Shown: positions 17,324 through 24,770 of the stretch, one piece after another
How the letters are laid out: every line of letters begins with the position of its first letter
How positions within the stretch are numbered: position 1 is the first letter of the stretch
The notes under the pieces: generated by a model
Databases searched by the model: none
The model's input: the letters and a program-made list of their open reading frames with translations, nothing else
What the model was told of the DNA's origin: nothing
Source: GCA-2746605 sp963710615
GTDB lineage: Bacteria > Bacteroidota > Ignavibacteria > Ignavibacteriales > Melioribacteraceae
Assembly: GCA_963710615.1 (NCBI GenBank)
Contig: CAVQBF010000008.1
Location: forward strand, 372,001 to 436,000
Length of the DNA: 64,000 nt
Direction: 5' to 3'
Program-made: the position numbers and the translations under genes

Positions 17324-18658
17324 TTAAACCAAAGGTGTTTCAATTAATTTTTCTAATCGAGAAATAGTCTCGCTATACTCGGTTCCTTCATTTATATCTT
17401 GTTTCATAAATTTTCTTAATGATTGAATTTTATTCAGTGCATGATCGATTTGTGGATTACTCCCCTTTACATAAGCACCAATATTTATAAGGTCTTCTGC
17501 TTCATTATAAGCCGAAAGTATTTCATTAAATTCCATCGCTCTCTTTCTATGATCGGGTGGAACGATATCAGGCATAACACGACTAATACTTTGCAACGGA
17601 TCAATTGCAGGAAATTGCCCTTTGTTTGCGAGCTTTCTACTTAGTACAAAGTGACCATCCAATATTGAACGGACGCTATCAGCAATTGGGTCACTCATAT
17701 CGTCACCATCAACTAATACTGTGTAAAAACCGGTAATACTTCCAGTTGAGGAAGTACCTGCTCTTTCTAAAAGTTTAGGTAAAATAGAAAATACGGAGGG
17801 TGTATAACCTTTAGTAGTTGGTGGTTCCCCAATTGTTATTCCAATCTCTCTTTGTGCATGAGCAAATCGTGTTACTGAATCCATCATTAATACAACATCT
17901 TTACCTAGATCCCTGAAATATTCAGCAATTGTTGTTCCAATAAATGCTGCTTTAATTCTTGCTAAAGATGGCTTATCGCTTGTTGCAACAACTATTATGG
18001 ATTTCTTCAAGCCCTCTTCACCTAAATCTTTTTCAATAAATTCTTTAACTTCTCTACCACGTTCTCCAACTAGCACTATTACACTAACATCTGCATTTGT
18101 GTTTCTAGCTATCATTCCGAGCATTACACTTTTTCCAACACCACTGCCCGCAAAAATACCTACACGCTGACCTTTGCCAACAGTTAGTAATCCATCAATT
18201 GCTCGAACACCAGTTTGAAGAGGTGTACTTATTCTTTTCCTACTCAATGGATTTGGGGGTTCCCTATAGGAATTACGAATTGAAGCAAATTCAATTTCTC
18301 CTTTTCCATCTATAGGATTGCCGAATCCATCAATAACTCTGCCGAGTAATTGTTCTCCCACACCAATAGAAAAACTTCTGCCCGATGCAACTATTTGACA
18401 TGAAGGTGCAATATTTTGTATTTCTCCTAATGCAATGGAAAGTACTTTCCCTTCTTTAAATCCTACAACTTCAGTCTGACAAATCTCTTTACCAGAACGG
18501 TCGATGATTGTACAAATTTCACCAAGAGACACATTGGGACCAACAGAGACAATTATAGCTCCAATAACATCGGTTACTTTTCCGTTAAGTTTTATTGGAC
18601 TAGTAAATTCGATTACTCTATTATATTGGTTTAATATTTCTTCGGTATATTCTGTCAT
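17324..18658 (-). CDS. fliI: flagellum-specific export ATPase FliI
   Basis: The 444-aa protein is an F1-beta-like ATPase with Walker A AGSGVGKS (170-177), Walker B DVVLMMDSVTR (about 253-263) and the FliI/YscN signature PPTTKGYTPSVFSILPKLLE. It powers or facilitates export at the flagellar base together with FliH (overlapping by 4 bases upstream) and FliJ (downstream). Length and motifs are standard. Confidence 0.97.
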   Translation of the reverse strand: MTEYTEEILNQYNRVIEFTSPIKLNGKVTDVIGAIIVSVGPNVSLGEICTIIDRSGKEICQTEVVGFKEGKVLSIALGEIQNIAPSCQIVASGRSFSIGVGEQLLGRVIDGFGNPIDGKGEIEFASIRNSYREPPNPLSRKRISTPLQTGVRAIDGLLTVGKGQRVGIFAGSGVGKSVMLGMIARNTNADVSVIVLVGERGREVKEFIEKDLGEEGLKKSIIVVATSDKPSLARIKAAFIGTTIAEYFRDLGKDVVLMMDSVTRFAHAQREIGITIGEPPTTKGYTPSVFSILPKLLERAGTSSTGSITGFYTVLVDGDDMSDPIADSVRSILDGHFVLSRKLANKGQFPAIDPLQSISRVMPDIVPPDHRKRAMEFNEILSAYNEAEDLINIGAYVKGSNPQIDHALNKIQSLRKFMKQDINEGTEYSETISRLEKLIETPLV

Positions 18659-19311
18659 TCTGATTCTATTTTTGTAAAACTATTTTCTAAGTTTTTAACA
18701 ATTTCATTTAATTGAGATTCTACTCGTGCATCAAGATTACCAATTTCTGATTCAATTAAACATCCACCAATTTGAATATTTTCATTAGATTCAAATATTA
18801 TTTTTGAACCGCCGGATGAAGCCAAATATTCTTTACTGCTTTTCTGAATAAGCTTATAATCATTTGGATTAAGTTTTATTATTATATCATTAGCTCCAAT
18901 AATTTTTCTTAAATTCTGATCAAGTATTTTTTCAATAATAGAATTTTCTTTTAGTTCCATTTGAACTATTTTTTCAGCTATTTTAGCAGAAACTTTTATT
19001 ACTAGAGAATGAAAATCATTTTCAAATATTTTGAACTTTTCTTCAAATGTTGAGACTATGTTGTAAAAATCTTTTGACTGATTAAGCAGTTCCTCTGAAT
19101 GTTTCTTTTCCAATTCTTCGGAAACAATTTTTTCAGCATCTACATATCCTCTTTTATATTCTTCTTCCATCTCATTCTTATGCGCCTGTTCAATTTTCTC
19201 TTTTTCGACTATATGTGGCAATTCGGTATAATTGCTAGAATTATCACTATAATCGGGTATAAACGCCTTAATTTTCTTCGATTTCATATTTAGCTTAATC
19301 GTATCAGACAT
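18655..19311 (-). CDS. fliH: flagellar export ATPase regulator FliH
   Basis: I place the start at ATG 19,311 (MSDTIKLNMKSKKIK), which overlaps the fliG stop by 8 bases, rather than at 19,332; this gives 218 aa. The protein has a central EEEYKRGYVDAEKIVSEELE coiled coil and a C-terminal FliH/V-ATPase-E-like domain (VIKVSAKIAEKIVQMELKEN, about 120-140; then IIGANDIIIKLNPNDYKLI). FliH binds FliI and anchors it to FliN at the C-ring. Order and size fit. Confidence 0.9.
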   Translation of the reverse strand: MSDTIKLNMKSKKIKAFIPDYSDNSSNYTELPHIVEKEKIEQAHKNEMEEEYKRGYVDAEKIVSEELEKKHSEELLNQSKDFYNIVSTFEEKFKIFENDFHSLVIKVSAKIAEKIVQMELKENSIIEKILDQNLRKIIGANDIIIKLNPNDYKLIQKSSKEYLASSGGSKIIFESNENIQIGGCLIESEIGNLDARVESQLNEIVKNLENSFTKIESE

Positions 19312-20350
19312 AAACTTCCTCAGCACCGCCACCCCTGAAACTAATTGTTACTTCATCTTGCTCTTCAAGTCGTTTGATCTGATCAACAACTCTGCCTTGT
19401 GCTGCTTCAACTTCTTTAAGTTTTACAGGACCCATAAATTGAAGTTCTTCTTTTAATAAATCAGCAGCTCTTTCAGACATATTAGAAAAGATTTTTTCCT
19501 GAACTCTGTCATCAACAACCTTTAATGATAAAGCAAGGTCTTTACGATCAATTTCTTTTAATATTCTTTGAACATCTCTATCTTGAAGATGAATTATGTC
19601 ATCGAATAAGAACATCAACCTTTTTATTTCTAAACCAACATCTTCATCTTTATCTTCAATTGATGATATAATTTCTTTATTCATAGATATATTAATTCTG
19701 TTCAGAATATTTGCGACACTCTTGGTTCCACCAAGCTGACCCATTGTTTGATTGATTGAGAATCCTGCAAGCTCATCAACAACTTTTTCTATTTGGGTTA
19801 GTGTTTGCGGAGAAATTTTACCAAGCGTTGCAATTCTATAAACTACCTCTGTTCGTAATTCTTCTGATAATTCAACAAGTGCTTCTGCTGTTTGATCAGG
19901 ATTTAGATGAGATAAAATCAAGGCAATCGTTTGTGGATGTTCTTTACTTAAAAAATTAACCAGCTGAGTTGAATCAGCTTTTTTAAGAACATCAAATCCA
20001 TGGAGAGTAGTAAGGTTCTTAACTTTACCAATAACTTCCATCGCTTTTGAAAGACCAAAAGATTTTTCTAATACTTGCTGGGCAAAATCAATTCCGCCTT
20101 CCAGAACATATTCCCTTGCCGTCACAAGATCATGATAATCATCAATAACTTGTTCAACAACTTGAGAAGGAATATTTTTTACCTTAGAAATTTCAGCTGA
20201 AATTGATTCAACGTCGCTTGCCTCTAAATATTTAAAGACTTGTGAAGCCGTTTCCACATTTAGCGCAATTAGCAATAAAGCTGATTTTTGTGTTCCATTT
20301 AAATCGCTTTTGGAAATAGTCTTATTTTTTATTTTCTCACTCGTACTCAT
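19304..20350 (-). CDS. fliG: flagellar motor switch protein FliG
   Basis: The 348-aa protein has the three FliG domains: N-terminal (TQKSALLLIALNVETASQVF), the middle domain with the EHPQT motif (LSKEHPQTIALILSHLNPDQ, about 130-150), and the C-terminal torque domain (FLFDDIIHLQDRDVQRILKE, near 242-262) with the charged ridge that meets MotA. It couples stator force to the MS ring. The start overlaps the fliF stop by 14 bases. Confidence 0.97.
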   Translation of the reverse strand: MSTSEKIKNKTISKSDLNGTQKSALLLIALNVETASQVFKYLEASDVESISAEISKVKNIPSQVVEQVIDDYHDLVTAREYVLEGGIDFAQQVLEKSFGLSKAMEVIGKVKNLTTLHGFDVLKKADSTQLVNFLSKEHPQTIALILSHLNPDQTAEALVELSEELRTEVVYRIATLGKISPQTLTQIEKVVDELAGFSINQTMGQLGGTKSVANILNRINISMNKEIISSIEDKDEDVGLEIKRLMFLFDDIIHLQDRDVQRILKEIDRKDLALSLKVVDDRVQEKIFSNMSERAADLLKEELQFMGPVKLKEVEAAQGRVVDQIKRLEEQDEVTISFRGGGAEEVYV

Positions 20351-21950
20351 CTTCCTTCAACCATGAATTTATTAATTTAGCTGCTTCTGCAGGATTTTTA
20401 CTTACGTAGTTAGCTATTTTATCTTGTTTCATTTTTTTCATTGCGGCTTCATCTGTTATTTCATCCTCTATATCACCCATCTCAAACAAGGGTCTTTTAT
20501 TCTTCTTACTCTTGTGTCTGCTTGTGCCTGGATCCCAAACAGGAGCATCTGCAAGAGCATCGAATGTTTGATCTGAATAACCACCAGCCCCAACTGTGCC
20601 AATCATTATTTTTTCATCCTTTAATTTCTTAAGCAATCCCTTTAGTACAAACAGTGCGCCACCGATTGCCAAGAATAGTAAAATATAGTTTATATAAGGA
20701 TCAATACTGTTAACTGATGTACCATTTCCATCAAATTGATTTTGATATTGGTTTGTTTCAAAAGGTATACTAACTATTGAAATTTCATCATTACGGGTTT
20801 CATCAATTCCAACAGATTGACGTAATAATAATTCAAGCTGCTGTAATTGTTCTTCTGATCTCGGCTCGTTTACTAATTCAGTAGATTCTCCGTTCTGCAC
20901 TTCTCTGGTAACACCATTAATTACTGCAGCTACTGTAATCCTTTGAATATTTCCGCTTCCCTCTATCATGTGTTCAATTGTCTTACTAAGTTCATAGTTG
21001 GTTGTTGTAGATTCAGTAAACACAGCATTAGAATCACTCAAACTTTTCCCACTGCTGCTGTTTTTAGATGTTTGCTCACTTATTGCGATCTGAGATTCGG
21101 GATCAATAGTTTCTAAAGTTTTTTCAATTTGTTTAAAGTCAAGGTCAACATTTACCTTAACATCAGAATTATCATATCCAACTATTTTATCAAGTATTGT
21201 CTGCGCCTTATTTGCAAGATATTTTTCAATACTACTTTTAATCTCGTATTGTTTGCCGCTATTTATTGCCAATTCACTATCTTCAGGTTTTTTAGAAAGT
21301 AGTCTTCCTTTATTATCAATAATTGTAACGCGAGTTGGATCTAATCCTTCGACACTTGAGCCCACTAAATTAGTAATGGCCATAATACTGGCTTGAGGTA
21401 ATAAATAGCCGGATCGTAATTTAACAACTACCGATGCTGTAGCCTCACGTTGTTCATTTTTAAATACTGCTTTTTCCGGAGTTACTATGTGAACACGAGC
21501 GTTCTCAATACCATCTTGCTGAATAATGGTCCTTGAAATTTCTCCCTCGAGTGCACGTTTAAAATTTATTTTCTGCATAAACTCCGACATACCAATTGTA
21601 TTCTTGTCGAATATTTCATAACCGATCATACCTGAAGAAGGAATGCCCTTGCCAGCAAGAGCTAAACGTACTTCGTAAACATCAATCTTAGAAACACTGA
21701 TTGAGTTTCCCCCATTTTCAAGTTTATAAGGAATACTTTGACTGGTCAAATAGTTCACAACTTCCGATGCTTCTTCTTGAGCTAGGTTGTTGTAAAGAGT
21801 TGTGTAAGTCGGTTCATTAAATGCAAAAAGTATAAATATCAATAAGACAACTGCAACAACAGAAATTCCACCCAGCATCAACCTTTGCTGAACAGACAAC
21901 TTATTGAAAATACTTATTAAAGCTGTGTAGGTATCTTTTGCTTTATCCAC
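20337..21950 (-). CDS. fliF: flagellar MS-ring protein FliF
   Basis: The 537-aa protein has two membrane helices (about 22-45 and 425-445) enclosing a large periplasmic region with the YscJ/FliF ring-building motifs (PTYTTLYNNLAQEEASEVVN; FKRALEGEISRTIIQQDGIE; ARVHIVTPEKAVFKNEQREA). The cytoplasmic tail ends NPAEAAKLINSWLKEDEYE, which is the FliG-binding peptide. It forms the MS ring, the base for the rod and export gate. It lies 2 bases after fliE. Confidence 0.97.
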   Translation of the reverse strand: MDKAKDTYTALISIFNKLSVQQRLMLGGISVVAVVLLIFILFAFNEPTYTTLYNNLAQEEASEVVNYLTSQSIPYKLENGGNSISVSKIDVYEVRLALAGKGIPSSGMIGYEIFDKNTIGMSEFMQKINFKRALEGEISRTIIQQDGIENARVHIVTPEKAVFKNEQREATASVVVKLRSGYLLPQASIMAITNLVGSSVEGLDPTRVTIIDNKGRLLSKKPEDSELAINSGKQYEIKSSIEKYLANKAQTILDKIVGYDNSDVKVNVDLDFKQIEKTLETIDPESQIAISEQTSKNSSSGKSLSDSNAVFTESTTTNYELSKTIEHMIEGSGNIQRITVAAVINGVTREVQNGESTELVNEPRSEEQLQQLELLLRQSVGIDETRNDEISIVSIPFETNQYQNQFDGNGTSVNSIDPYINYILLFLAIGGALFVLKGLLKKLKDEKIMIGTVGAGGYSDQTFDALADAPVWDPGTSRHKSKKNKRPLFEMGDIEDEITDEAAMKKMKQDKIANYVSKNPAEAAKLINSWLKEDEYE

Positions 21951-21952
21951 TT

Positions 21953-22243
21953 TTATGACATCCTAGTTAATTCTTTATACATATCTACTGTTTTATTTCT
22001 AATTTGCATAAGTAATTCAAGACTGGTTTTAGCTTTTTGTCCAGCAATCATTACCTCGTGCAATTCAACGTCTTTTCCCTCAATATAATCTGTAGTAATT
22101 TTTCTTGATTCAAATTGATCTGTATTTACACCTTTTACAAAATCACCAAGCATATCATTGAACTCAGAATTATTAGTTTGCTTTGGTTTTTCATTCTGAG
22201 TTGGAAGCTTTGGTACAAAATTTCCTAATCCTGATATTTTCAT
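21953..22243 (-). CDS. fliE: flagellar hook-basal body protein FliE
   Basis: I place the start at the ATG at 22,243 (MKISGLGNFVPKL), which lies two bases after the stop of the 80-aa gene and 6 bases after a good AGAGG site; the protein is then 96 aa. The FliE C-terminal region is clear (DVELHEVMIAGQKAKTSLEL, then MQIRNKTVDMYKELTRMS). FliE links the MS ring to the rod. It sits between the small unknown gene and fliF in the normal flgB-flgC-fliE-fliF order. Confidence 0.93.
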   Translation of the reverse strand: MKISGLGNFVPKLPTQNEKPKQTNNSEFNDMLGDFVKGVNTDQFESRKITTDYIEGKDVELHEVMIAGQKAKTSLELLMQIRNKTVDMYKELTRMS

Positions 22244-22244
22244 T

Positions 22245-22487
22245 TTATCCTCTCTTATCAAATAATGAACCTAAAGAAACACCTTTTTTATCACCATCTT
22301 TATTGTAAAAATGATAACCATTAATCTGCTCTTCATTATCTGGATACATTTTTGTAAAAAACTTTTTTTCTTCATTTGTAACTTTTAGTGAATCTTCATT
22401 ATTCTTTATTTCTACTTTATTAACATTAGCATTTTGATTTGCTCTAATAGGATTATAATTTCCAAATGAGTTCGTAGAAATCTTCAT
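22245..22487 (-). CDS. 80-aa protein of unknown function in the flgC-fliE gap
   Basis: I do not recognise this protein. It begins MKISTNSFGNYNPIRANQNA, a polar Asn-rich stretch, and ends with a compact charged segment (EEKKFFTKMYPDNEEQINGY, then HFYNKDGDKKGVSLGSLFDKRG). It has no membrane helix or signal peptide. It is tightly placed (flgC stop directly before; fliE starts 2 bases after), so it must be co-translated with rod genes. The EKKFFTKMYP segment recalls the N-terminal edge of small rod or hook-secreted proteins, but that is only a guess. Confidence 0.7.
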   Translation of the reverse strand: MKISTNSFGNYNPIRANQNANVNKVEIKNNEDSLKVTNEEKKFFTKMYPDNEEQINGYHFYNKDGDKKGVSLGSLFDKRG

Positions 22488-22985
22488 TTATATCTCCAAT
22501 GAATCTTTTGCAATTTGTTTTGCTGCATTAAAAGCTGTTAAGTTTGCTTCATAACTTCTCGAAGCCGAGATCATATCCACCATTTCTGTAATAACATTAA
22601 CATTGGGCATTTGAACATAGCCTTCTTCATTTGCATCGGGATGATCTGGCATATAAACTAATTCACCTTCGCTATTGTCAACATTTTCGACTGAATTAAA
22701 ATTAATATTTTCAGGATCTGAGACAGCCTTTTGAGGAATACCGGAAAAATGATTTTTATTAACTGCCTTAAATCCTATATCGGGCAGTTTGAAGAAATTA
22801 TTATTCTGAAAACTATTCTTTTCAAATTCTACACTTACATATTTTCTCTTGTAAGGTGTGCCATCTTCGGTTTTCGTCGTACTAGTATTTGCGATATTTT
22901 CTGTAACAAGATCCATTTTTTGCTTTTGGATGCTCATCCCCTTACTGCTTATTTGAAAAGAGGAAAAATTTGGATTTATCTTCAT
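22488..22985 (-). CDS. flgC: flagellar proximal rod protein FlgC
   Basis: The 165-aa protein has the FlgC signature: an N-terminal helix with DLVTENIANTSTTKTEDGTP, a conserved EEGYVQMPNVNVITEMVDMI segment and a C-terminal helix SRSYEANLTAFNAAKQIAKD. It forms part of the proximal rod with FlgB and FliE. Its ATG overlaps the flgB stop by one base. Confidence 0.96.
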   Translation of the reverse strand: MKINPNFSSFQISSKGMSIQKQKMDLVTENIANTSTTKTEDGTPYKRKYVSVEFEKNSFQNNNFFKLPDIGFKAVNKNHFSGIPQKAVSDPENINFNSVENVDNSEGELVYMPDHPDANEEGYVQMPNVNVITEMVDMISASRSYEANLTAFNAAKQIAKDSLEI

Positions 22986-23341
22986 TATTTACCTCCTCTT
23001 ATAACCCCTTGCAGAGTTTGATAATAACCGTTAATTTTTTTTGATGCAAACTTAAACATGATGGAGTTTTTTGCTAAATCTGCCATTTCCTTGTTAACAT
23101 CAACACTATTGCCATTTGCAATAATTTCACTTTGTTCATCTATTTTCACTGAAAATTCAGAATTACTATTTTGCGATTTTGATATACTTTTCATACCATC
23201 ATTAAGTAATTCCTTAAATTCAACATCTCTGCGCTGATAATTTTTAGTATTTGCGTTGGCAATATTTTGACCAATAACTTTGTGCTTGAGTGCGGTATAG
23301 TTTAAAAGTCTTTCTAAGTTCTTATTTGAAGGAATTGGCAT
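22985..23341 (-). CDS. flgB: flagellar proximal rod protein FlgB
   Basis: The 118-aa protein has the FlgB N-terminal motif (HKVIGQNIANANTKNYQRRD, about 20-39) and the C-terminal helix NSIMFKFASKKINGYYQTLQ. It is the first gene of the basal-body/hook operon and lies some 30 bases downstream of a sigma-54-like promoter. All following genes to flgE are spaced closely enough to be one transcript. Confidence 0.96.
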   Translation of the reverse strand: MPIPSNKNLERLLNYTALKHKVIGQNIANANTKNYQRRDVEFKELLNDGMKSISKSQNSNSEFSVKIDEQSEIIANGNSVDVNKEMADLAKNSIMFKFASKKINGYYQTLQGVIRGGK

Positions 23342-23368
23342 TTTTTATCCATCTTTTTTAATGGATTA

Positions 23369-23384
23369 CTCAAAACTAGTGCCA
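23369..23384 (-). promoter_or_regulatory. sigma-54-like promoter of the flgB-flgE operon
   Basis: On the minus strand the sequence reads TGGCAC-TAGTT-TTGAG: a perfect -24 box with the correct 5-base spacer and a -12 box with A for C. The predicted start is near 23,358, 17 bases before the flgB ATG. The distal end of the chemotaxis operon lies just upstream. Confidence 0.75.
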
Positions 23385-23457
23385 GTTTTATATTTAGTTT
23401 TATGTAGATTTTGAGGTGATCTTAGATATGAATTGGCTAAAATTAGTCAGTTGACAA

Positions 23458-23703
23458 CTATTCTTCACTATAATCTAGCAAAACCGACTTAGTTTCTCCG
23501 CATGAGCAGACAAATTTTATCTCTTTAATATTATCGTCAGCATCTTTATTTAAGATGATTTTTACACCTTCATGGCTTTCTTCTTCAATGGTAATTTTAC
23601 TTGTTCCAATAATTTCAATTTCATCTGAGGTGATTACATTACCATTTATTGATGAACCTTTAAATGATATTTCTCTGAATACTTCTTCATTAAAATTGTC
23701 CAT
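23458..23703 (-). CDS. 81-aa protein of unknown function at the end of the che operon
   Basis: I do not recognise a family. The protein appears mostly beta with alternating hydrophobic residues (GNVITSDEIEIIGTSKITIE), and ends with a Cys-x-Cys-Gly element, FVCSCGETKSVLLDYSEE, that could bind metal or form a redox pair. It lacks a signal peptide or membrane helix. It starts 2 bases after the cheB stop, so it belongs to the chemotaxis operon and may be a CheB or receptor-modification accessory (inference from position). Confidence 0.65.
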   Translation of the reverse strand: MDNFNEEVFREISFKGSSINGNVITSDEIEIIGTSKITIEEESHEGVKIILNKDADDNIKEIKFVCSCGETKSVLLDYSEE

Positions 23704-23705
23704 AA

Positions 23706-24770
23706 TTAAACCGCCCTATTAATAATATTTGGAATTTCCTCCAGTGAGGCAACAATGTCAGCTAATCCATTTTCAATAATTGCTCTAGGCATGCCATATA
23801 CAACGCAAGAGTCTTCATCTTGTGCGATGCAGTGTCCACCAGCAGCTTTAAGTTTTTTGATACCCTCTAAACCATCTTTCCCCATACCTGTCATTATCAA
23901 ACCTAGGACAGTCTTGCCGTATATTTCTTGTAATGATTGAATCATCACATCTACAGATGGCCTATGGAGAGTGTTATCCGGTTTATCGGAAATCTTTATT
24001 TTTATATTGTTCAACTCATCTTTTTCTAATTTAAGATGAAAACCACCAGGAGCAATATATACAACTCTGCTTCTTACTATTTCATTATCTTCTGCTTCTT
24101 TTACATGCAAAGAACTTAAGCTATTAAGTCTTTCCGCAAGTGAGGCCGTAAACTTTGGTGGCATGTGTTGAACTATAAATATTGGGATATTAATTTTCTC
24201 AGATAATAATGGTATAACTTTTTGCAATGTAATCGGTCCGCCCGTTGAAATACCAATAGCTAATGCACTATAACGCATTTTTGGTAAATGTGGAAATGTA
24301 GGCTTCTGATTTTTTGCCACTAATTTTTCTTGTAAATAATTTGAGTTAATTCTTTTAGCAACAGATTTGCTTTTGTGAATAGCCTTGACTTTACTTATTA
24401 ATTCTTCTTTTATACCAGTTATTGCAACACTAACAAAAGACATTTCTTTGGGGATAAAATCAATAGCACCTAAATCTAAAGCCTTAAGAGTAATATCAGC
24501 ACCTTCAATGGTAAGCGAACTAACCATTAATACAGGTGTCGGACATTCTTTCATTATAATTTTTAGTGCTGAAATACCATCCATGTTTGGCATTTCTACG
24601 TCTAATGTAACAATATCTGGACGAATTTTTTTTATTTTTTCAATAGCAATAATTCCGTCACTTGCGGTATCAATTACTTTTATTTGTGGATCTGATTCAA
24701 GAAGCATTGTTAATGATTTACGCATAAAAGCAGAATCATCAACCACAAGTATTTTAATCTGTTCAGACAT
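23706..24770 (-). CDS. cheB: chemotaxis response regulator / protein-glutamate methylesterase CheB
   Basis: ATG at 24,770 is preferred over an upstream TTG at 24,779; both overlap the cheA stop. A receiver domain (ILVVDDSAFMRKSLTMLLE; phosphorylated Asp in VTLDVEMPNMDGIS) is joined by a linker to the methylesterase domain with catalytic Ser in GISTGGP, His in VQHMPPKFTASLA and Asp in MTGMGKDGLEG. Numbered from the TTG start these are D60, S178, H205 and D302. CheB removes methyl groups from, and deamidates, chemoreceptors, opposing CheR encoded upstream in this operon. The protein is of normal length. Confidence 0.96.
   Translation of the reverse strand: MSEQIKILVVDDSAFMRKSLTMLLESDPQIKVIDTASDGIIAIEKIKKIRPDIVTLDVEMPNMDGISALKIIMKECPTPVLMVSSLTIEGADITLKALDLGAIDFIPKEMSFVSVAITGIKEELISKVKAIHKSKSVAKRINSNYLQEKLVAKNQKPTFPHLPKMRYSALAIGISTGGPITLQKVIPLLSEKINIPIFIVQHMPPKFTASLAERLNSLSSLHVKEAEDNEIVRSRVVYIAPGGFHLKLEKDELNNIKIKISDKPDNTLHRPSVDVMIQSLQEIYGKTVLGLIMTGMGKDGLEGIKKLKAAGGHCIAQDEDSCVVYGMPRAIIENGLADIVASLEEIPNIINRAV

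Noticed and set aside
23458..23703. Bactofilin or CheX assignment for the 81-aa protein
   Set aside because: Too short and lacks the repeats or motifs of either family.
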